Assembly: GCA_004211235.1 (NCBI GenBank)
Contig: SEEY01000247.1
Coordinates: forward strand, 1 to 6,178
Direction of reading: 5' to 3'
Length of the DNA stretch: 6,178 bases
Source of the DNA: Rubrivivax sp.
GTDB taxonomy: Bacteria; Pseudomonadota; Gammaproteobacteria; Burkholderiales; Burkholderiaceae
Shown: one piece after another, positions 1 to 5,460 of the stretch
How the letters are laid out: the number at the start of each line of letters is the position of its first letter
Position numbering within the stretch: position 1 is the stretch's first letter
Program-made: the position numbers and the translations under genes
Notes under the pieces: generated by a model
Database searches by the model: none
What the model saw: the letters and a program-made list of their open reading frames with translations, nothing else
What the model was told of the DNA's origin: nothing

Positions 1-1143
1 GCCGTGCCCGGCTCGCAGCTGAACGTGCTGGGGCAGACCAGCCGCTCGATCACCGAGAAGATCAACGCGGCCTACCTCTCGGCCGACTTCAACTACGACG
101 TCGGCCCGGTCGTGCTGCGCGGCAACGTCGGTGTGCGCACCGCCGAGACCAAGGCCAACGCCTCGGCGCTCGTGAACGTCGCCGGCGCGCTGCAGCCGGT
201 GTCCTTCGACAAGACCTACCGCGACACCCTGCCCTCGTTCAACCTGACGGCGCAACTGCCCAAGGACGTGCTGCTGCGCTTCTCGGCCGCCAAGACGCTG
301 TCGCGCCCGGAATACGCCGACCTGGCACCCACGGCCGCGGTCAACACCAATGCGCAGACGGTCAGCATCGGTGCGCCGGAGCTGAACCCGATCCGCGCCA
401 AGACCTACGACCTGCAGGCCGAGTGGTATTTCGCCAAGAACTCGCTCGTGTCGCTGGGCGTCTTCCACAAGAAGATCGACAGCTACATCCAGCGCGTCAG
501 CGAGCGCGTCCCCTACAACACGCTCGGCCTGCCCGACGGCCTGCTCACCGGCGGCGGCACCTGCACGATCACGGGCACCAACCCGACCTGCCCGACGTTG
601 CCTTCGTCCATCGTGACGGTCGGCCGCGCGGCCAACACCCCGGGCGGCCCGCTGACCGGCTACGAGGCCAACCTGCAGCTGCCGTTCAGCTTCCTGCCGG
701 GCATCTGGAGCAACTTCGGCCTGCTGGCCAACGTCACGCACGTGAAGTCGACCATCAACTACATCACCCGCACGGCCACGCCGACGCTGCCCCAGCTGTC
801 GATCAACGCCAACCTGGTGGGCATGTCGCCGAATGCGCGCAACCTGACCTTCTATTACGAAGACAGCGCCTTCAGCGCCCGCATCTCGGCAGCGTATCGG
901 TCCAAGTACCTGATCAATGTGCTGGGCGACGTGAACGGCCATGACGTCTCGTTCGTGAACGCTTCGACCAACGTCGACTTCTCGGCGTCGTACAACGTGA
1001 CGCCGAAGCTGAAGGTGACGTTCGAAGCGGCGAACCTGACGGATCAGCCGCTGCGCTACGGCCGCGACAGCACGCGTGACGACACGTGGCTGTATGCGCA
1101 CTTCGGGCGGACGTTTGGGATGGGGATGTCGTATAAGTTTTAG
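1..1143 (+). CDS. TonB-dependent receptor, C-terminal part (5' end outside window)
   Basis: This is the C-terminal ~380 residues of an outer-membrane TonB-dependent receptor, probably importing pectin-derived oligosaccharides given its neighbours. The frame is open from base 1 and ends in TAG at 1141-1143. The GTG at base 4 is not a credible start, because no signal peptide, TonB box or plug follows it, so all of those lie upstream. What is visible is beta-barrel: alternating polar/hydrophobic strands, a segment LSRPEYADL (bases ~295-321) followed by APELNPI and a YDLQAEWYF strand (~406-432), and a last strand MGMSYKF with the terminal Phe used for outer-membrane insertion. The SRPxxxDL ... 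PELxP ... YDL..EWYF layout matches my memory of the Xanthomonas/Caulobacter-type receptor subfamily (TIGR01782). Two cysteines nine residues apart (codons at 562 and 589) lie in what looks like an extracellular loop and could form a disulfide. The family call is firm; the substrate is inferred from context only. Confidence 0.92.
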   Translation, partial: AVPGSQLNVLGQTSRSITEKINAAYLSADFNYDVGPVVLRGNVGVRTAETKANASALVNVAGALQPVSFDKTYRDTLPSFNLTAQLPKDVLLRFSAAKTLSRPEYADLAPTAAVNTNAQTVSIGAPELNPIRAKTYDLQAEWYFAKNSLVSLGVFHKKIDSYIQRVSERVPYNTLGLPDGLLTGGGTCTITGTNPTCPTLPSSIVTVGRAANTPGGPLTGYEANLQLPFSFLPGIWSNFGLLANVTHVKSTINYITRTATPTLPQLSINANLVGMSPNARNLTFYYEDSAFSARISAAYRSKYLINVLGDVNGHDVSFVNASTNVDFSASYNVTPKLKVTFEAANLTDQPLRYGRDSTRDDTWLYAHFGRTFGMGMSYKF

Positions 1144-1202
1144 CCCCTCGTCCGGTCGCGCCTCGCTGAACGCGGGGCGCACCCAGCCGGTCCCCCGAGG
1201 GG
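1144..1202. repeat. Nested inverted repeat just after the receptor stop
   Basis: cccctcg at 1144-1150 pairs with cgagggg at 1196-1202, starting on the first base after the receptor TAG. Inside lie gcgcc (1158-1162) with ggcgc (1176-1180), and ccgg at 1152-1155 with ccgg at 1187-1190, giving a nested, branched-stem layout. It is probably the left end of the repeat region and may act as a 3'-end structure for the receptor mRNA. Confidence 0.5.
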
Positions 1203-1204
1203 AC

Positions 1205-1241
1205 GGCGATGCAAGCGGCATCGAGCCGCTTGCACATCGCC
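1205..1241. repeat. Imperfect 15-bp hairpin
   Basis: ggcgatgcaagcggc (1205-1219) is complementary to 1225-1241, with a two-base bulge (ca) on the right arm and a 5-base loop, atcga. This is a strong stem read directly from the sequence. No T-run follows. Confidence 0.75.
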
Positions 1242-1273
1242 ATGACGGGCCGGCTTGGCGAACTGGAGTCGGA

Positions 1274-1301
1274 CACAAGCAGTCCCTGCGGACTGCTTGT
1301 G
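1274..1301. repeat. Perfect 12-bp hairpin, 4-base loop
   Basis: cacaagcagtcc (1274-1285) and ggactgcttgtg (1290-1301) are perfect reverse complements around the loop ctgc. This is the strongest palindrome in the window. It is followed by gcctacgaca rather than a T-run, so it resembles a REP/BIME-type palindrome more than a Rho-independent terminator. Confidence 0.85.
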
Positions 1302-1311
1302 CCTACGACAG

Positions 1312-1334
1312 GCCAAGGGCCTCTGGCCCTTGGC
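1312..1334. repeat. Perfect 10-bp GC-rich hairpin, 3-base loop
   Basis: gccaagggcc (1312-1321) and ggcccttggc (1325-1334) are perfect reverse complements around tct. It begins ten bases after the preceding hairpin ends, forming a tandem pair of stems. No T-run follows. Confidence 0.85.
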
Positions 1335-1354
1335 AGCCCGGCGCTCGGCCCGGA

Positions 1355-1391
1355 AATGCACTACGGCCGCGAAGTTCGCTGAATGCACTAC
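1355..1391 (+). repeat. 10-bp direct repeat overlapping the GH105 start codon
   Basis: aatgcactac occurs at 1355-1364 and again at 1382-1391, with 17 bp between. The second copy contains the ATG at 1383 that opens the GH105 gene and its first three codons (Met-His-Tyr). The first copy carries the same ATG in the same frame (1356, also divisible by 3), but the TGA at 1380-1382 closes that frame before the gene. The repeat may be the edge of the intergenic element or a duplication of the gene's 5' end. Confidence 0.7.
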
Positions 1392-2726
1392 ATACCTGAC
1401 GCTGGCAGGCGGCGCCTGCTAGCCCTGACCCCTGCGCTGCTGGGTGCTGCGCAGGCACCCGCGGCCCACGCCGCGGACCTTCAATTCGAACCCGCCGCGC
1501 TGCCCGACCCGGCGCGCGTGCTGAAGCTGCTGGAACACAGCGCCGCGGCCGAGACGGCGCGGCTGTCGGAGCAGGCGCTCTACGTGCCGCCGCGCAACTT
1601 CCGCGGCTTGTCGGCGAACTGGATTGCGGCCACCTACCTGATCGGCCTGGGCCGGCTGGCGCGTGTGTCTGCCGAAGCGGGCCCGCGCCACTACCTGCGC
1701 AGCGTGGCCGAGCATTACAACTTCGGCCTGCTCGGCGCCTGGTCGCCGCGCAACATGCTGGACGCCGACAACATCGCCATCGGCGAGGTCTACCAGGAGC
1801 TATACGCGCGCAGCGGCGAGGCCGGCGAGATCGCGCCGCTGCGCCAGCGGCTGGACTGGACGCTGCCTCATCTGCAACTGCAGCCCGCGCCGGAACGGCT
1901 TGTCTGGTGGTGGTGCGACGCCCTCTTCATGGCGCCGCCCGTCTATGCCCGCATGACGGCGCAGACGCGGGACCCGCGCTATCTGCAGGCGATGGACACG
2001 CAGTGGTGGCGCGTGCACGAGCGCCTGTGGTCGAAGGAGCACGGCCTGTTCTTTCGCGACGTGCGCTTTCTCACCCGCAAGACGCGCAATGGCCAGCCGA
2101 TGTTCTGGGGCCGTGGCAACGGCTGGGTCGTCGCCGGCCTGGCGCGGCTGCTGGACACGATGCCGGCGGACTGGCCGACGCGGCCACGCTATGTGCAGGT
2201 CTTCCAGACCATGATGGCCAGCCTCGCCAGACTGCAGCGTGAGGACGGCCTGTGGACCACGAGCCTGCTCGACGCGGAGGACCCGTCCGGCGCCGAGTCG
2301 ACGGGCTCGGCCTTCTACACCTACGCGATGGCCTGGGGCGTCAACCACGGCCTGCTGGACCGTGCCGCCTGGCTGCCGCGCACGACCCGAGCCTGGGCGG
2401 GGCTGGCCGGCCTGATCCAGCCCAACGGCCTGCTAGGCTATGCGCAGAAGGCCGGCGACCAGCCCGAGCCCTCGCGAGCTGACGACCATCAGCTCTACGG
2501 CACCGGCGGCCTGCTGCTGGCCGGCACCGAGGTCATGAACCTCGGCAGGCCGGTGACGCCACTGCCCATCGCCGAGCCGCCGCGCGACCCGCCCGGCCCG
2601 CTGCGCCTGCCCATCGCCCTCCAGCCCAGACCCGATGGCAACGACCCCGAGCGTGTGCAACGATGGGAACGCGCGATGGCCGAGCGCCAGGCCATGATCG
2701 ACCTGGCCTACGACCCCGCACGATGA
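1383..2726 (+). CDS. GH105/GH88-type unsaturated uronyl hydrolase, exported
   Basis: This enzyme (447 aa) likely removes the 4,5-unsaturated uronic acid left by pectin lyases on the non-reducing end of oligosaccharides (unsaturated rhamnogalacturonyl/galacturonyl hydrolase, (alpha/alpha)6 barrel). The start is fixed by an in-frame TGA at 1380-1382 directly before ATG 1383, although no clear Shine-Dalgarno precedes it. Residues 9-30 (RRRLL..., ending AHA before AD) form a signal peptide with an RRxLL Tat-like motif, so the enzyme should act in the periplasm. Family signatures are LDADNIAIG (126-134), with D129 matching YteR Asp88; WWWCDALFMAPP (175-186), with D179 matching the YteR acid/base Asp143; FWGRGNGW (241-248); ESTGSAFYTYAMAWG (305-319); and LYGTGGLLLAGTEV (371-384). 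YteR correspondences are from memory. A proline-rich stretch and charged helix (about 388-447) extend past the usual end of the family. The MFS gene follows 69 bp later, probably in the same operon. Confidence 0.92.
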   Translation: MHYIPDAGRRRLLALTPALLGAAQAPAAHAADLQFEPAALPDPARVLKLLEHSAAAETARLSEQALYVPPRNFRGLSANWIAATYLIGLGRLARVSAEAGPRHYLRSVAEHYNFGLLGAWSPRNMLDADNIAIGEVYQELYARSGEAGEIAPLRQRLDWTLPHLQLQPAPERLVWWWCDALFMAPPVYARMTAQTRDPRYLQAMDTQWWRVHERLWSKEHGLFFRDVRFLTRKTRNGQPMFWGRGNGWVVAGLARLLDTMPADWPTRPRYVQVFQTMMASLARLQREDGLWTTSLLDAEDPSGAESTGSAFYTYAMAWGVNHGLLDRAAWLPRTTRAWAGLAGLIQPNGLLGYAQKAGDQPEPSRADDHQLYGTGGLLLAGTEVMNLGRPVTPLPIAEPPRDPPGPLRLPIALQPRPDGNDPERVQRWERAMAERQAMIDLAYDPAR

Positions 2727-2729
2727 AAC

Positions 2730-2767
2730 TTCGCGCCCAGGCGGCAAGTCCTGTGCAGGGGCGCGAA
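2730..2767. repeat. 9-bp inverted repeat in the GH105-MFS spacer
   Basis: ttcgcgccc (2730-2738) and gggcgcgaa (2759-2767) are perfect reverse complements separated by 20 bases, three bases after the GH105 stop. There is no T-run. It could be an intercistronic mRNA stem that adjusts relative expression, or a dyad operator for a regulator. The sequence alone does not decide. Confidence 0.5.
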
Positions 2768-2795
2768 CGAACTGCACAACTGAAAAAGCGAGACC

Positions 2796-4163
2796 ATGAA
2801 TCAGCCCGTCATCGGCAAGTACAGGTGGACCATCTGTGCGCTGCTGTTCTTCGCCACCACCGTCAACTACCTCGACCGCCAGGTGCTGAGCCTGCTGGCG
2901 CCGGCGTTGTCCAAGGAGTTCGGCTGGTCCAACTCCGACTACGCCAACATCACCGCGGTCTTCCAGTTCGTCTACGCGATCTCGATGCTGTTTGCCGGGC
3001 GCTTCATCGACGCCATCGGCACGAAGAAGGCCTTCGTGATCGCGGTGGCGGTGTGGTCGCTGGGCGCCGTCATGCATGCGTTCTCGGTGCCCATCGGCGG
3101 CATGCTGGCGGCGCTGGGCATTGGCGTGCCGCTGTCGGTGGCGGGCTTCATGGCCTCACGCGCGGTGCTCGCCATCGGCGAGGCCGGCAACTTCCCCGCA
3201 GCGATCAAGGCCACGGCGGAATATTTTCCGAAGAAGGAACGCTCCTTCGCCACGGGCATCTTCAACTCCGGCGCGAACGTCGGTGCCATCCTCGCGCCGC
3301 TGACGGTGCCCTGGATCGCTGCCACCTGGGGCTGGCAGATGGCCTTCGTTGCCATCGGCGTGATCGGCTTCGTGTGGATCGTGCTGTGGCAGGTCTACTA
3401 CGACACGCCCGCGCGGCAAAAGCGCCTGGGCGCGGCCGAACTTGCCTACATCAACGCCGACGCCGGGGCCGAGTCCGCCGGTCAGGCGAAGCCGGCAACC
3501 GCGTCTGCCGAAGGCGCGAGCCTGCCGTGGTTCCGCCTGCTCGGCTACCGTCAGACCTGGGCCTTCGCCTTCGGCAAGTTCATGACCGACGGCGTCTGGT
3601 GGTTCTACCTGTTCTGGCTGCCCAAGTACCTGTCCAGCCAGTACGGCATGAGCACGACGGACATCTCGCTGCCGCTGACGGTGCTCTACAGCATGACGAT
3701 GATCGGCAGCATCGGCGGCGGCTGGTTCCCGGCCTACTTCCTGCGCCGCGGTTATGCGCCGTATGACGGTCGCATGCGCGCCATGCTTGTCATCGCCTTC
3801 TTCCCGCTGGCCGTGCTGCTGGCCCAGCCGCTGGGCGGCATCAGCTACTGGCTGCCCGTGCTGCTGGTGGGCATCGGCGCCTCGGCCCACCAGGCCTGGT
3901 CGGCCAACCTGTTCACGACGGTGTCCGACATGTTCCCCAAGCACAGCATCGGCTCGGTCATCGGCATCGGCGGCATGGCCGGCGGCCTGGGCGGCGTGCT
4001 CGTGTCAAAGCTCGGCGGCTGGATCTTCGACGCCTACGGCGCTCGCGGCGACCTGAGCACCGGCTACATGATCATGTTCTCGATCTGCGCGCTGGCCTAT
4101 CTCGCCGCCTGGGTCGTCATGAAGGCGCTGGTGCCACGGCACAAGGAAATCGTGGCGGCTTGA
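2796..4163 (+). CDS. exuT: ExuT-like MFS hexuronate transporter
   Basis: This 455-aa inner-membrane carrier of the major facilitator superfamily (anion:cation symporter branch) is likely to take up galacturonate or unsaturated uronate monomers with protons. The start is the first Met after the purine-rich, weakly Shine-Dalgarno-like aaaagcgaga. TM1 carries NYLDRQVLSLLAP (24-36), which I associate with ExuT/hexuronate carriers. The MFS motif A is GRFIDAIGTKK (68-78) between TM2 and TM3. TM4-5 region: SRAVLAIGEAGNFPAAIKA (121-139), then AEYFPKKERSFATGIFNSGA (141-160). A hydrophilic central loop spans about 204-246, and six further hydrophobic segments follow, fitting 12 TM helices at normal family length. 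It closes the + strand gene group, where it would import what the periplasmic GH105 and PL22 enzymes release. ACS-family paralogs also carry gluconate, glucarate or galactonate, so the symbol is by similarity and context. Confidence 0.88.
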   Translation: MNQPVIGKYRWTICALLFFATTVNYLDRQVLSLLAPALSKEFGWSNSDYANITAVFQFVYAISMLFAGRFIDAIGTKKAFVIAVAVWSLGAVMHAFSVPIGGMLAALGIGVPLSVAGFMASRAVLAIGEAGNFPAAIKATAEYFPKKERSFATGIFNSGANVGAILAPLTVPWIAATWGWQMAFVAIGVIGFVWIVLWQVYYDTPARQKRLGAAELAYINADAGAESAGQAKPATASAEGASLPWFRLLGYRQTWAFAFGKFMTDGVWWFYLFWLPKYLSSQYGMSTTDISLPLTVLYSMTMIGSIGGGWFPAYFLRRGYAPYDGRMRAMLVIAFFPLAVLLAQPLGGISYWLPVLLVGIGASAHQAWSANLFTTVSDMFPKHSIGSVIGIGGMAGGLGGVLVSKLGGWIFDAYGARGDLSTGYMIMFSICALAYLAAWVVMKALVPRHKEIVAA

Positions 4164-4173
4164 ACGGCCGGCG

Positions 4174-5445
4174 TCAGGGGGCGAGTTCCACGGCGTAGAT
4201 CGCCGGCTTGCCCTCGACGTTGGCACGGTAGACGAGCCACCGGCCGTCCGGCGTGAAGTGCTGGTTGGGCTCCAGCGTGTAGTCCTGCTTGCCCAGGTCG
4301 GCCACGCGGACGCTCTCCAGCCAGCCGGGCGTGATGAGGCCGGGCACGACCTTCTCCTTCGTGGCGGGCTTGAAGACGCTGATCCACTTGCCGGCGTTGC
4401 CGCCGTCGCCGGAGAAGAGCGTGCCGTCGGGAGACTGGGAGAAGTGATAGGAGGACTGGTCCTTCTTCACCTCATAACGCCATTGCTCGCCGGTGGCGAG
4501 ATTGCGCCCGGTCAGCCAGGTCGTGCCGCCGCGCGGCATCTGCAGGTCGTACCAGACCGTCCTGCCGTCGCTGCCCCAGAACTCGTGGCCCGCGATCTCC
4601 CCGGACATCGTGCGGGTGTGGATCTTGTTGAGCTGCGAGCCGTCGGTGCGGATGGTCCAGATGCGGTCCACCTCATGCCAGGGGCCTTCGTGGCAGAACA
4701 TCAGCAGCGTCGGGTCGCTGGGCGAAAACAGCAGGTGGTTGAGCCAGTCGGTCGCGCGGTGGATGGACTTGCGCTCGCCGGTCGTGATGGCCACGCTGTA
4801 CATCTCCATCGGCACGCGGGCGGCCAGGCGGTCTGCCATCCACTTGCCCTTGGCCGCGGCGAAGGACAGCGGCTTGCCGTCGGGGCCGACGCCCGAATAC
4901 GACGGCGAGCCGGTCACCGGGTCACGCTTGCCCTGCGCGGCGATGGCCGGCGGGGGCGGCTCCGTTTCCCAGGCACCGGCCAGCAGCGTCTCGTCGGCAT
5001 TGATGGACTGGACGCGGCCGCCGGGAAGGTCGGCGATCCGGCGCGTCTTGCCGCTGTCCAGGTCGACCGACCACACCGTGAACGGCCCGCCCTCCTCCAC
5101 CGCCGCGTCGCGGGTCGTGTAGTAGGCCGAGCGCGTCTTCGGGCCGGTGAACAGCAGCCGGTCGACGCTCGCCTTCAGCACCAGCCGCGTCTGCCAGGTC
5201 TTGGTGTCAGCGACGCGGATGCCCTCGGGGGTGAGGTAGATCATCAGGTCGCCCTGGGGCGTGAACGGGTTGTAGTTGAAGTAGAGGCCGTAGTTGCCGG
5301 GGCGGTCGTCGACGCGCACGATGCGGCGGCCGGTGGTCGGGTCCAGCCAGCTGGCGGGCTCGGCAGCGAAGGCAGGCATCGCCGGGACGAGCAGCGCCGA
5401 GGCGAGTGAGAGCGCGGTGCGCCGGTTCATCGAGGAAGCTTGCAT
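4174..5445 (-). CDS. ogl: Oligogalacturonide lyase, PL22 family, exported
   Basis: This lyase (423 aa) cleaves short (unsaturated) galacturonides by beta-elimination, giving 4-deoxy-5-keto uronate for the KDG pathway. PL22 enzymes are beta-propellers with a bound divalent metal. Signatures are ATDWLNHLLFSPSDPTLLMF (231-250), CHEGPWHEVDRIWTI (251-265), EIAGHEFWGSDGRTVWYDL (283-301) and EPNQHFTPDG (392-401). Candidate catalytic/metal histidines are H237, H252, H257, H287 and H396. Blade-like SPDG/TPDG turns recur. The N-terminus MNRRTALSLASALLV...AFA, cut before AEP near residue 28, is a signal peptide with twin Arg, so the product should be periplasmic, unlike the cytoplasmic enterobacterial enzyme. 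The start at 5445 has gaaaga four bases upstream; the Met at codon 6 (5430) is the alternative. It lies 15 bp behind the GH2 gene, probably co-transcribed, and ends 10 bp from the convergent MFS gene. Confidence 0.9.
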   Translation of the reverse strand: MQASSMNRRTALSLASALLVPAMPAFAAEPASWLDPTTGRRIVRVDDRPGNYGLYFNYNPFTPQGDLMIYLTPEGIRVADTKTWQTRLVLKASVDRLLFTGPKTRSAYYTTRDAAVEEGGPFTVWSVDLDSGKTRRIADLPGGRVQSINADETLLAGAWETEPPPPAIAAQGKRDPVTGSPSYSGVGPDGKPLSFAAAKGKWMADRLAARVPMEMYSVAITTGERKSIHRATDWLNHLLFSPSDPTLLMFCHEGPWHEVDRIWTIRTDGSQLNKIHTRTMSGEIAGHEFWGSDGRTVWYDLQMPRGGTTWLTGRNLATGEQWRYEVKKDQSSYHFSQSPDGTLFSGDGGNAGKWISVFKPATKEKVVPGLITPGWLESVRVADLGKQDYTLEPNQHFTPDGRWLVYRANVEGKPAIYAVELAP

Positions 5446-5460
5446 GCGGTCTTTCGGGAA

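Larger units (their letters stand above)
1144..1382. repeat. Hairpin-rich intergenic repeat region
   Basis: These 239 bp between the receptor stop and the GH105 start hold no credible gene. They are a succession of inverted repeats: a 7-bp pair cccctcg/cgagggg enclosing GC-rich palindromes (1144-1202), then three tight hairpins (1205-1241, 1274-1301, 1312-1334), then a 10-bp direct repeat whose second copy runs into the next gene. From memory, similar mosaics of short palindromes recur between genes in Burkholderiales genomes, so this is probably a copy of a dispersed REP-like intergenic element. That cannot be confirmed from one copy. No long T-run follows any stem, so a classic Rho-independent terminator is not evident, though the stems could stop or protect the receptor transcript. 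No convincing -35/-10 promoter was seen. Confidence 0.6.

Noticed and set aside
4..6. GTG as a start for the receptor
   Set aside because: No signal peptide or plug domain follows, and the barrel strands begin at once, so the gene must start upstream of the window.
1274..1334. Tandem hairpins as a Rho-independent terminator
   Set aside because: The stems are strong but no T-run follows either, and the tandem perfect palindromes fit a dispersed repeat better. A termination effect is still possible.
1140..1388. Minus-strand open frame of 82 codons across the whole intergenic repeat
   Set aside because: It coincides with the hairpin mosaic, is Arg/Ala-rich and low in complexity, overlaps both flanking genes, and has no ribosome site. 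I recall similar peptides as spurious translations of repeats. A real gene is unlikely.
2663..3766. Long + strand frame overlapping the GH105 end and the MFS gene
   Set aside because: It is an Arg/His-rich out-of-frame shadow. The MFS frame has motif A and hydrophobic helices at full family length.
4258..5409. Long + strand open frame (about 380 codons) antisense to the lyase
   Set aside because: It is the high-GC mirror of the PL22 gene. The peptide is Val/Ala/Gly/Arg-rich with no motif, while the minus strand carries clear PL22 signatures.
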